Source: Apostichopus japonicus
Lineage: Eukaryota > Echinodermata > Holothuroidea > Aspidochirotida > Stichopodidae
NCBI RefSeq assembly: GCF_037975245.1
Contig: NC_092570.1
Span: 7,625,001-7,689,000, forward strand
Direction: 5' to 3'
Length of the DNA stretch: 64,000 bases
Shown here: positions 12,821 through 25,393 of the stretch, one piece after another
Layout: each line of letters begins with the position of its first letter
How positions within the stretch are numbered: the first letter of the stretch is position 1
Position numbers and translations under genes: made by a program
Notes under the pieces: model-generated
What the model saw: only the letters and a program-made list of their open reading frames with translations
The model's database searches: none
What the model was told of the DNA's origin: nothing

Positions 12821-13882
12821 CCGCCGCGCCTCCTACGCCTATGTGTGTAGTATTCGGTTTCGGAAATATCTGCTATTTTTTCATTTCCTTCAACCAAGTT
12901 TTATAATAGCCGTTATAAGAGGTTTTAATATTTGTACACCAATAAATTAACTGTGTCTGAAGTTTCGAAAATTTCTGACCAACATTCTGCATCACACTTC
13001 CCTCTACTCGTGCAATTTTGACCGGTCTGTTAGGGGTTGAAGGAAGTTTTTCTATATTGGTTGTCCATAGATGAAATTTTGTACAACATTATGGGTATGT
13101 TTTGAAGTGAGTTTATTCACGAGAAATGTGAATTTTCAAATTCTGAACAAATATGGGGCTTAAAACCTTGAAAAGTGGGGCTGACGGGTGTTGTGGGCCG
13201 CGACGTAGAATCACCTACAAAAGCAAAGACCCACAGGAGATGCGATCAGGTCGAACATGATGTGTGCCGGGTTGACAATCTTCAAAAAGGTTATGGATGA
13301 AAAAAAAACTATTAGGAAATAATTGGTTCTCAGGCAAAAAGTGTACATCTGGTTGGTCATTTCAAGCCCGAGAAGTGCCGTTTCCGGTGATCTGGGGGGT
13401 ATCAAAATAAGAAATTTTCTTGTACGCTGCGCGCCAACCGATGGTGGCGCTCCGCTTAGATAGTAATTCGCGCCCCCCGGGTTTGAAAATCCTGGATACG
13501 CGCCTGATATATAGGTCATCCGCTGTTATTTCCGCGATGTGTGTAAAACAGAATGCAATCGTTGATGAAAGATGCAACGAAATGATTGGGATTGCCAGTT
13601 GTAAACCGTTAACATCTCACGCGTAGCAAACATGCTCGTATTTTTCGACTATGGAAAATCGTGTCCCATAACATATCAATCGTGTTCTTTATAAGTTAGA
13701 AGTTGTATTGACATTATCGGTAAGGTTATGTATAGTTACCAACTTATTTGACCTCTTCTCGTCTATACAGTGAATGCCATCCTATTTTTGAGCACTGCGG
13801 TGCGCAAAGTTTTAGATCCACAACTTCCTATGAGTATATTTTTGGTCTGAGCCACTACCGCCCCCAACCCGACCCCATGCAC

Positions 13883-14738
13883 CATGGGCGGCGATCCTGG
13901 GGGGGAAGGGGGGATATATCCCCCATGAAAATGAGTGGAGGGGATGTAATACACCATATCCCCCACCAAATGCTAGGGATAAGAATATTTTCATGCCTAC
14001 ATTTATGATGCATCATCGTGAATGTACGGCTCTATTTTAGCTTAATTTCTCGCCTACCATAAACGCAGTGCGATCTTTTCAAATAAACCGTCTTTATAAA
14101 GCAAGAATAGTTGACTGTAGGCTTCATTGGCCCTATGTATTATTGCGCCCACGGTATTGATATAGTACATATATGCACCCTGATAGTATTCATAGGCCCT
14201 AGGCCTACACGCGTACATGTTCCCTCGAACAGCTGAGAATCTCATGTTACCAGGGTAATGCTTAATACACGTTTCACCTGGATGCCTTAGCAATCGGTAC
14301 ATAGGAATGTAACTATGTGTAATTGTGTATTGCATGTGTATAGGCCTATCATAGCCTGCATGAGGCCATTTTCTTCATCGAATAATATAAAAGAGCTCTC
14401 GAACATTCTAACGTAGCGCCTGAAACAAGATTGACAGGGGCAATTTTCCCAAAATAACACCCGAAATTAAAAAACAAAGTATTTTGGATCCTGATTATGA
14501 CATATTTCGGACATGATATCCCTATTTTAAAGTTGGGTATATGCCGCTTGGAAACCTCGGGAAGTGCCGTTTCCGGCCATCTAGAGGGTTTGTAAATCCC
14601 AAAATTTTCTGGTATACGCTTCGCGCCAACTCATGGTACGCTTCGCGCCAACTCATGGTGGCGCAACGCTTAGATAGTCAACAAGGTCATATCCCCCCCC
14701 CCCCCCGCTCCACTCGGAAGTACGAATCGCCGCCCATG
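13883..14738. mobile_element. hAT-like nonautonomous element, TSD CCATGCAC
   Basis: Inverted termini CATGGGCGGCGAT, 13 bp and exact, are flanked by an 8 bp direct duplication CCATGCAC at 13875-13882 and 14739-14746. It is 856 bp, noncoding, and its right side carries the 'cttcgcgccaac' segment. The TIR starts CATGGG rather than CAG, so superfamily rests mainly on the 8 bp duplication. Confidence 0.8.
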
Positions 14739-14746
14739 CCATGCAC

Positions 14747-15620
14747 CCCTCAAAACCGATGCTCACAAAGTATGCAAGCTAGCTTGGACTATGAACATCA
14801 GAAAGCGCTAGAAACTGTAGTAATTGATTTTCGGTCGTCATGGTACCCAACCGAAAAAATTTGGACTACCCACTTAATTTGGGTCGCGCGTCATAGATTG
14901 GGAGCGGTCGCAGAGAATTTTAACGGAAACACTACCGAGGGAATTTATGGCGGGAACTTATAAACCTTTATGTTACATTAATGGAGGAATGCTGCACGCT
15001 GCTTACATGTAACTAAATGCTTCTGATGAACATAGTTAATAGTATTCGTGATTATTTGCAGTGCAACTTATCCACTAAGATGAGTGATTTATACTGTATT
15101 GACCAAGTTGAACTTATTTCGCTTCATTTAAGACCACACCCATAATATCGTCAGGATATTATCTATGGCTTTATACTGTAAAATAATATTTTTACAGTTC
15201 GCTGAAAATACAGTGAACTTTCGACCTCCTCCCCCCCCCCCCTCCCCCACCCCCTCTTGCTCCCTTTTCTTGCTTATCAACCCATCAAACCCACCTCTCC
15301 GGCTCCCCACCGGTTTGTATAGATTTATTTCCTAGCTTCTTTCTAACGATATCTTCATTTTATTCCTTGATGACAACTTAATTGATTATATTGCTTCCCT
15401 GTTTCCTGCGTGAATGATTTTAAGGTCGTTCGTTCATTTCTATAGGAATTTACACTATTAGTATGCTCCACTTATTCATATACTGAATACATACATAACA
15501 ACTGTACGCCCTGACCCACTAACTCATTCCGCAAATATACGTTATAACCGCGCTGCACTGTGTTCTTTATGGGCTTCGCTAATGGATCCGTAAAAGGATT
15601 TTACTGAAAAGATTCCGATC
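14747..15620. other. Intergenic, no gene seen
   Basis: A C-rich run at 15226-15256 and otherwise ordinary AT-rich DNA. No supported exon. Confidence 0.5.
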
Positions 15621-15622
15621 AA

Positions 15623-16684
<1,062 letters not shown>

Positions 16685-16810
16685 TAGTCAGGTGGCTTAG
16701 CAACTTTAACGTTACCGGCCGGACAAAAGTACCAAATTTGGCATGGAGTTTCTTTCAGACCTATCTATCGATTTTATCCGTGGAACCCACTTTATCGGTT
16801 CCGATTTTTC

Positions 16811-17000
16811 AAGATGGCGGCCAAAATCCAAGATGGCCGCCAGAAAAAAGGAAATGTCATATATCTGGCTGTAAAAATCGGAGATGAACAAATGAGGGGT
16901 CAATTCAGGTGTTTCCGGGGTCACTGAAACAGATGATGATCATGGCATGTTGCTTGAGTAACCCACTTCCAAGATGGCGGCCAAAATCCAAGATGGCCCC
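16811..17000. repeat. TIR subrepeats with AAGATGGCGGC motifs (copy 1, left)
   Basis: Two ~160 bp units, with AAGATGGCGGCC at 16811 and 16971, each followed closely by AAGATGGC(C). AAGATGGCGGC matches the remembered YY1 consensus. The right arm of the same element also has two units (near 27475 and 27634). Confidence 0.75.
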
Positions 17001-17481
17001 CTGAAAAAAAAGGAAATTTCATATATATTCATTCCCCAGACCCCCTGTGCTCTTTTCTGATCGGGACCATCAAACCTTCCGTCCTCAAACGTGTAAATGA
17101 AACCGGGCTAGCACCCTGACTATATGTTATGACTGGTATTCTAATTGTGTCACTTTGGTTCAGGAAGCCACATAGGACTTATTGGGGAACTTTGAGGTGT
17201 GATCGACCGTGGATAGACACTGTTGCAAAGCCCGTTATTATATGGGAGTTACGAGTGTCATGTAAGACTGATTACATTGAGTCAATATAATAGGGTAACC
17301 TGAGGGAAAACCGACCAGATGTGAATATCGACTCATTGAGAGATTTTGTACGATTGTGCACCCTTCATAAACACAACGTCAATTGTGCGAACCAAATTCG
17401 CTAAGCAGGTCACTAGGCATCTGAGGTATTTAAGTCGTTCTTTTCGAACCTGTACCCCACACTGTTAAAAAAATTTCTGTA

Positions 17482-17531
17482 AATTAACAGAAAACGATTG
17501 GAAAAAAAGTTTCCAATCGTTTCCTGTTATT
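17482..17531. repeat. Subterminal hairpin of the CACTG element
   Basis: AACAG-AAACGATTGGAAA and TTTCCAATCGTTT-CTGTT face each other across a short A/G loop, 20 bp inside the left terminus. Confidence 0.85.
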
Positions 17532-17689
17532 TTTACAGACAATCTGTAAAAAGGAATTAACTGGAAAATAATGTTTTCTTTTTACATAGTTTTCCAGTTA
17601 AAATTTTTACAAGAATAATCTGTTAAATAGAATAACATAAAAATTCTGTTTTATTTAGCATTTTTCTCATGTATATTTAACTGAATTCT

Positions 17690-18180
17690 TCTGATAAAAT
17701 TACAATTTATTCCTGTTTGTTTACAGACAGTTTTGTTGTGTTTTACTACCAAATTCTGTCTTTTTACAAGTTTTCGATGTTAATTTACCAAATCGTCTGA
17801 TAAAATTTCAATTTTTGTCTGTTTTTTTACAGACGGTTTTACTTCTAAATTCTGTCTTTTTACAAGTTTTCGATGTTAATTTACCAAATCGTCTGATAAA
17901 ATTACAATTTTTGTCTGTTTTTTTGCAGACGGTTTTACTTCTAAATTCTGTCTTTTTACAAGTTTTCGATGTTAATTTACCAAATCGTCTGATAAAATTA
18001 CAATTTTTGTCTGTTTTTTGGCAGACGGTTTTACTCCTAAATTCTGTCTTTTTTACAGGATTTTGATGTTAATCGTTCAGTCAATTTGCTTAAATCTTCT
18101 GATAAAATTCAAATTTATGTTTTTTTTTACAGACACTTTTAACGTGTTTGTCTACCAAATCTGTCCTTTAACAATTTTTT
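17690..18180. repeat. 96 bp subterminal tandem repeat
   Basis: The phrase 'acaagttttcgatgttaatt' recurs at a 96 bp period (cgatg at 17775, 17871, 17967, then a diverged unit near 18064). Each unit holds the palindromic GTCTGTTTTTTTACAGAC-type motif. Open frames through it are just translations of the repeat. Confidence 0.88.
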
Positions 18181-18239
18181 TATGTGAATTATTAATGGTT
18201 TATCAATTCCATAAAGAAGAAACATAAGTGTGAAAATTT

Positions 18240-20587
18240 GATATTGACAATTAAAATAAATTGATGGGTTTTATCTGTCTTAGTTTACGGCAAGGTTTCT
18301 ACAAACAGAAAGTACATACTTAAGGAATACGCCAAAAATATACGGTAGAAGTACGTTGAAATGCTCATGTTTATTTTCACCCTTTATTTACACTTCTTCA
18401 TTCATCTTGGAGTGAGGTCTTCCCCAAAAACCTGCACATACAAAGGTGCTTTTAACCTATCACTTTTCACCACTTTACTAAAACTAAAAGCTTCTTAAGT
18501 AGATACTAGAAACACAAAAACTCAATTATAAAACAACAAGTAGAGAACTTAAACTTCAACACTGAAACAATAATTCTACTCTTCAAGATTTGAGAAAAGA
18601 CTGGTGACTGATATCACAAACTTCAGGCCAAGGCAATTACAAACCAGTTACAAAAGTCTGTATAGGAACAATAAGAGATACAGGTTTTGCAACTGTTCTC
18701 AAGAGGTGGTAAGATCACCTTACACCAAAAGCAATACATTGAAAGCTACTTCATTTGTTACTATCTTTGGTTAGGGCCAATTAAGTTGCCCAAAAAAACC
18801 ACAAACTATGTGACCCTTAATTTTACAAACTGACTGCAATTATAAACTTTCTAAATGGCATATACTGCAAAAAGCTCTTCACCGAATATTAAGCTAAAGT
18901 AAGATTTTTCATACAATAATATCTTTGTAATGTAATTATAATCATATACTATATTATGTCAGCCTCCTCACATTATTAAAAATTCTCCATAGAGTTGGTC
19001 AAGGCATGTGGCTTATGACCAACTATTCAAGAACAACTATATGATCATCTTCTGTAAATCAGTTTCAAACATTATTTTTCAACCCATGAAGTGGAAGACC
19101 CCAGTTTGGGACGACAAACACCCTGAAACTATCCCAAAGTGGGCATTTCAAATGGAAAACAATCATTAGCCAAAACCTTCATGGTAGGCTTAAGGGTTAA
19201 TTGACGTTATAAGCTTCAAACTTTCTAATTATTATTACACAACTTTCAAACATTTTCATATAAAGCTGAGCCATGATATCACGAACATGCTATCATTTCT
19301 GCAATGCAAATGTCAAAATGGAAACTAAAAACACAGAACTTAGTAAATCAACAAGGAAGTAACTTAAAGTCCAAAACTGAAACAGTAAACCTCTTTTTCA
19401 ATGTTGAAAAAAATGGTGCATGTCAATATAAACTTCAGGCCCTGTCAATTCCAAACCAGATGTCTATGAATACCAAGGCTAAAATATAAATTACAGCCAG
19501 AAATGGATATTCTCACAAGTACATTAATAATTATTTGATGGAGTATTTCACTGGGGTAGGGGATGTAGAAAGGGAAAACTTGGTCTTAATGCATAGGCAG
19601 TGCAATTCCTATAGACCCTACACTACACACAGTAATAGACAAGCATACGTTAGTATAGTTTTGTGGCACTACACACTGTAATCACACTTTTTTTTAAATG
19701 AAGTAGTTTAAATAATATCACATAGTATAAACTCACCACTGAAAACGAAAAATGGCAAACATTTCACCATTTAAGGAATGGTTCAATGTGCATGAGCACT
19801 GGTATTAAAATGAACCCATTGTCCTTGTAAACATTTATACTTATTAGAAAGTTTCCTTTCGTGGCTACTGCCTTTATGCATGCTATGATCAGGAAATCCA
19901 CTGGATGAAATTTTTCTTCAATTGAATAGCACTCTAGGAAGAGGATAGAAGGGGGCACAAATTTGCAGTCAATTCTTTGGGCAATTTGAAATGTAAGGTC
20001 ACAGAAGGTGTCACATTTACTATCAAAAGTGAACTTTTAGCAGACAGGTGTAACAATATAGTGTTAGTAATAGAACTTCATATTAATCAATACTTTATAT
20101 GTCTGAATAACATGCCAACATGAATGAATAGAATTCCATAAACAAACTCTACAGTCTCATCTCCTGCTTGCTTCAAGTCCACCTTAGGTAGAAAATGTGA
20201 TGCAAAGCCCATGAAAATGCATAGATTTCAGTTCTCTTTAATTATCTAAAACAAAATTTCATCTGAAACCATTCTGCTTTAGAGGCACAGAATATGGAGA
20301 TTGGTGTGCAGATTATTTCATGTCTGTGTACTCAGTACTGATCGTAGTACATAAAAACATCATCCACCTGAACGTTCCTTACATATAAGCTGAATGTCTA
20401 TATACATGAAGGAAACACTAAGAGTGGCTAAAGGCGACATTGAGGTTCCAGCCAGAAGTAACCATCTTAACTTGATTTTGAATGAGTTGAAGAAAAACAA
20501 AAAAACAAACGTTTCTAAATGGTTCCTGTAGTAACTAAACTCGAAATAAGTCCACTGATCACCATACTACACTGTTTGATGTTTTTA
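18240..20587. other. Noncoding interior of the CACTG element
   Basis: Probably the 3' UTR and downstream part of the minus-strand gene ending at 20588. Two diverged similar segments (about 18540-18660 and 19355-19460, sharing 'aaacttcaggcc' and 'caattccaaaccag'-like text) hint at an internal duplication. No exon seen. Confidence 0.45.
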
Positions 20588-21818
20588 TTACTTTGTTGAC
20601 TCATCCTTGATATGTCCCAAAAGAGACAACACTTTGGGATTTATGGCTGAGGATTTCCTACTTTTTCCTGATGTGGGTGGGTTGATTCCAACAAAGCACC
20701 TGCCAAAAAAAAAAAAGTTGATTTTTGTTACTTTTGGTGGGAATTAATATTTTCATCGTTGACCTTGACCAGTAGAAAACCATGTCTTTAAAACATTATA
20801 CTACTGAAAATGTGTTGCACATTAATTATTCACTTCACTGTTTCAGGTATAAATTAAATGGCTACTCACACTGCTTTCATATTAGTTTGTATTTATAATT
20901 ATGAAAGTCATAATGATTGTGGTCAAAACATTTTGAAGCATATTTCCTTATTCACAATTCTTTTATTACTTTTTTTTTTGAAAACAGTTGTTGTTTATAA
21001 CAGTCAATTCCACAAGAAGACTGTCCATGAAATCAATTTGGAATGTACAGTTTGAAGGATTAAAGCCTGGGTCCCATCTATACAATTCTACAAGCAGTAA
21101 ATTTTAAACAAAGTCCGACGATGAAACACAAGAATCAACTTCAAAATCGACAAAATGCAGGTGGATTGTAGTTGAAAGGAAATAGGACACTGATCTTCTT
21201 GGAGCAACGATCAGGATCGACTTTTTCAGCTGTGCATTTTGTTGCAAGTTTAATCCCAATGTTGATGGGACTAGGGCTCTACAAATAATGTCACTGCATA
21301 AATATTCTACGATCTTCAAATTAATGATGCTGTTACTATTTAACACTAAACACCTACTGCAGCAGTTCATCTAAACTGAGGTAAATAATTGTTAAGTTAG
21401 ACTATGACCAAATTTCATGTAACAGTACCTTCAATGGTATTCTACGTTGGGATCATGATCTTCTCTCTAGACAGACAAATTATGACTTACTTGTGTAACT
21501 ACTCAACTGAATTTTACACTGGTTCAAGTCTTTCCCAAGTGTTGGTAGAAAACACACTAAACAAGGAAAACACTACCATGAGTTACAACTCCAATCCCAG
21601 CTATAACCACTACTGTACAAATATTCATTCATATTCCATTAACACTTACCTCTGGATGAACTCCAATGTCACACAGCTGTCTGCAGGATACTGAATGTTT
21701 AAAACATAGTATGTGGCAAAGAGGTAGGCAAGGGCACTCTGAAAATCAGCAATAAGATGATTGACAACTACCTTGTCAACTGCGATCATATACTTCCGCC
21801 CGGCCAACAGTTTGGTTC
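20588..21818 (-). CDS. 3' end of a conserved unknown protein, inside the CACTG element
   Basis: Seen: two minus-strand exons, 21650-21818 and 20588-20699, with AG acceptors and a GTAAGT donor, spliced in phase to TAA at 20588-20590. The peptide contains LLAGRKYMIAVDKVVVNHLI, FATYYVLNIQYP, TLEFIQR across the junction, then CFVGINPP, SAINPKVLSLL. From memory, this layout (LEFIQR..INP...NPKVLSL) is the C-terminus of a large unannotated protein family, sometimes labelled SAMD3-like, that is highly multicopy in fish and invertebrate genomes. A possible upstream exon 22935-23000 joins in phase (FWLELSITLNVVS then GTKLL) but has a TGA just upstream of that segment in the same frame. The N-terminal part of the family is absent, so this is a remnant or a captured 3' piece. 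Function unknown. Confidence 0.6.
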
Positions 21819-22934
21819 CTGTGATATCAATATCCAAACAAAGATAAAAATGTCAATCCGAGTTTCACTTTGTCATTATTTTCCGAAATTGAATTTTTTT
21901 AGTGCTGTTACGGACTAAGAATATGTTTCCATTCTTTTACTGAAGGATTATCATGTAACATTCTCAAGAGTAGTAACTTTTTTAGGGACCTTAAAAAAGG
22001 TATGTCCATTAAACACTTAACCTAGAAACTGCACTGACAAGATCAAAAGTGAATTGCAAGCAGAACCCACTGATTTTTCACTGAATGATGCAAAGCCTAA
22101 ATCAGTGGACAACCCCTCCCCCACATTGGAAGAAAAAAATTCTCTGCCCTGCCTCTGTAAGAATAGGTATCACACCAAACAAGAGCATTGGTCATCTATC
22201 TATTGCCTTGCATCTTGGATTCTATGCAAACCTTATGCATAACTTGAAAGGCCAAATGCAATTACCCCATTCTGACTACAAACCCTCTATACTAATTCAT
22301 AAATATGTACACGTCATTCTTTTAATCTCAAAACAATGTTTCTGTTACATTTTTACCTTTACTACTGGACATTAACGTTCTGAACCAACCTGAATGAGAG
22401 ATTTGAAGGATTTAGCTGATGCTTCCAAGTAAGAGTTGGATGATTGCTTATGCCATTACACCAAACTGAGTCTAAATTACTGCCGCCAGACTGGTTTGTG
22501 GCATATTTAGAGCCACTTCCCATCATAGCCAGAAGATGTAACTTCAATAAATTCTTTCATCTAAATATCACATTATACTAAATCTTGGAAAACTGCTTCT
22601 CAGTATCTAACAAGTATCTACCACACTGAAAGCTAGTACATTTGTTCCCATGTCACATTTAGAACACTTTTGATAAGTATATACCTCTATTGCACAATTT
22701 GGAAAGGAAGACTTTGCATTTGAATTAAGAAACAGGAATTCCTACTATAGTCTGAGCCTAGCAAGGGATCAATGGTAGGAAAAGACAGGCTTGGTAAAAC
22801 AATCAGTAGTATTCAAACAAAATGTTGAGCAGGATCCAAGGGATACTTTAAATCTGATGTGCTTAAATATTGTTGATGAAAATAACAAAGCTCTGTAAAC
22901 AGAAACACCCGAAATGTACATTCAAGAAGCTTAC

Positions 22935-23000
22935 CCGAAACAACATTCAGGGTGATGGAGAGTTCAAGCCAGAAACAGCCTCCTGATCACTGCTTGTCTC
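22935..23000 (-). pseudogene. Candidate upstream exon of the CACTG-element gene, with stop
   Basis: Acceptor ttcccag before 23000 and donor GGTAAGC after 22935. The frame compatible with the exon at 21818 reads DKQ, TGA, then SGGCFWLELSITLNVVS. The stop within the exon means the copy is broken, or that the true acceptor lies further in. Confidence 0.35.
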
Positions 23001-23221
23001 CTGGGAAAGTGAAATATGTGCAACTTGTATTTTAAAACCTGAAACTTATACAAAGTTGTCTGGTGGCAGAAATTGGATAACAATTTGATCTGGGCCCCAT
23101 TCTACAAAGAGTAACCCACAATCTTAGATTTGATTCATAGTCTATGTTTAACTTTAAATCACACTCAAGACAAAGAAAAACTCTGTATGGAACAGGGCCC
23201 TAGTTAGGATATTATATAGCA

Positions 23222-23225
<4 letters not shown>

Positions 23226-23282
<57 letters not shown>
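23226..23282. repeat. (AT)n microsatellite
   Basis: Pure AT tract within the CACTG element. Confidence 0.95.
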
Positions 23283-23284
<2 letters not shown>

Positions 23285-24880
23285 CAGTTAATTGTCACCT
23301 TAGTGTAGGTCAAAGTTCACTTCAGTAGCCATCATGATGGCAGTCTACATGACTACTCATTACTAAATAATGTTTAATTATTGGCCATATACAGCACAGA
23401 TTTTGACCAAGTCTGTATAAACACACTTAAAAGAACACATGTGGCATTACACCTCGAGTACACACATTGCTTTTGGCATGATCTAAGAACATATTCTGCA
23501 CCTGTGGCATAGTCAGGTTGTTGTCACTGGGCTGATCTGCAACTCTATGTAAGGTGTCCTGAAAGGCTGATCAACATAACACTACAGAGACTATAACAAT
23601 GTGACACTGAAATTTTACTTAAAATCCCCACTTTGCCATCCCTTGCTTAAAATTAGGCTTTCAACTAATCTATGGTTAGTTCAACAAGGGTGAAATTGCA
23701 CTTTTTACTGTAGTCTTCAACCTACAGTAAAACTACTGTAGCATTACTGTTAGGCCCTAAGCTTTGTTGGGTATCATAAGTTTTCAAAGCTAATGAGTAA
23801 TGTTGGCTTAAACTTAATCAACAATTCGGTTAAAAGTAGCCTATTAATATTAATAGCTTAGGCTACAGCCGCACAGGCAATAGCAAAAACCTAAGTTTTT
23901 AAACTGTATATTGGCCAAGCCTATAGGCCTAGGCTATTATTTTATTTCATCAATATCGCTCCGGACTAAGACCACCGTTAGCCACTGATGCCTAACGTTA
24001 TGCTAGGCCCTTCGTTATTCGGCCTAGCCTATAACTATAAAGCTCAGTTATCGCATCCGTTATACAAAAACATTTAACAGATTTTCCGAAACGGCAAGAA
24101 AAAGCCTTCTAAGAATTTGTTATTGATGAATAGTCAATGTTTCTACCAACTTATTTGCTAACAAAACTTGAATGAACTTCCACTACACCCACCTCAGTCG
24201 AATATTGAAGAATTCTCCTGCGTCATCAGTGAAAAGGCAGCTAGTGTTGTGTACTGCATGCTGGACGCAAGCAGTAGTAGTGTGTACGTACGTACGTGGT
24301 CGGAGTTCGGTGCGCTGTTGTATTGTACGTATAACTGAAAAAGTTTCTTGTGCACTGATACGTCAGGCCGTGGACTGTTATTTTGGCGGGAAACGTTAAT
24401 ATGCAGATGTTACACTCGTGAACCCAGGTGGAAACCGTGACCTTAGGTCACCGAGCCATTGCGAAACCACTGGACTGCATTAGGTGTGCCATACACGCTG
24501 TACGTTGTTTTCCACTCCAATGCAACCCTTAACAACATCAATCTGTCTCACCCACATGCTCGCTGTATCACGAAATCGATCGGCATTTACTCAAATTTAA
24601 ATTATTTGAAATAAAAATGCCCAAATTAAATAGAATTTTTTTCGTCTATTTAGTGCGCATTCAATGCCAATTGAAGACAGTTAATAATGATCACAATTTT
24701 TTTAAACCCCAGAGCTTCCGTGCATGGGCATCGCCCAAAGGTCCCGAAAACACATTGACTAACCTAGGGCCCGAAGCGGGTCCCTGGACCACACACCCGA
24801 GATGAGCGCATCCCATATATTGTTCAGTCAGATTGTGCTTGAAGAAACATACGATGAATTGGTCTATAAAGGGACCCTAT
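23283..24880. other. CACTG-element interior, no gene seen
   Basis: Presumed 5' flank of the minus-strand gene. Contains gtac-rich sequence near 24287 and a more GC-rich patch at 24700-24800. No reading frame recognised. Confidence 0.4.
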
Positions 24881-25393
24881 AGTGTTGCTAATTGAAATAC
24901 TAAATATTTGTTTATTCCGTAAAAATGAAAAGTTTCTGTTTAAAAACATTTTTTTGTCGTAGTAAATACAAATTGATGGTAAAAAAAAACAGTGCGATCA
25001 TGTTATTGCAATAAAACAGATATAAGTTGTAAAATAACAGGATTTTTCAACTGTTACTTTAATTTACAGTTACTTCTGTAAAAATATTAATGATTGCAGT
25101 CAAATTTTGTTAAAAAAATAGAAAATAATTGTTTTCTAAATAAACAGAAAATATACGTTATATTACATTTTGTTTTTGTAGCAATACAAACTGTTTGTAA
25201 AAATACAGTAATTTTTGGTTAATGGGAAAAAACCGGAAATTTATGTTAAAAAAGTCTGTAAACTGACAGATATTTTTAACAGTGCAGGGCTACTGTTAGC
25301 GAGGATCTCCAGGAAGACTTGTTGTCTGGTATAGACAAGGCCCCCCCCCCCTCATAGTAAAACGATAGCTTGGGTTCGAATCTCTCCGTTGGT

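Larger units (their letters stand above)
11314..13506. mobile_element. Possible hAT-like element with nested insertions
   Basis: The left end CAGGTGCGTATCCGG and the right end (read inward) CAGGCGCGTATCCAGG form a short TIR. The flanks are tatatata (11306-11313) and atatatag (13507-13514), so a duplication is possible but ambiguous in AT repeat. The interior holds the hAT-like element 12444-12820 and several copies of a 'tgtacgcttcgcgccaacc' segment (about 11930, 12004, 12714, 13424). Confidence 0.4.
17460..25284. mobile_element. Nested 7.8 kb DNA transposon with CACTG ends
   Basis: Termini CACTGTTAAAAA (17460) and, inverted, CACTGTTAAAAATA (ending 25284) are flanked by CA on both sides. The empty site is preserved in copy 2 of the host element (44730-44760, tgtactccagggctactg). 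CACTG ends, a 2 bp duplication and many subterminal ctgt...acag motifs suggest the CACTA-Mirage-Chapaev group. Inside it are a minus-strand spliced gene remnant (20588-21818), an (AT)n tract and long noncoding stretches. No transposase domain was recognised. Confidence 0.88.

Noticed and set aside
14541..14963. 140 aa plus-strand frame
   Set aside because: It starts in the repeated 'cttcgcgccaac' module inside a hAT-like element and crosses its right end; the remaining part is not recognisable.
17815..18227. 83 aa frame with repeated FLQTVLLLNSVFLQVF
   Set aside because: It is the translation of the 96 bp subterminal tandem repeat of the CACTG element; the periodicity is in the DNA.
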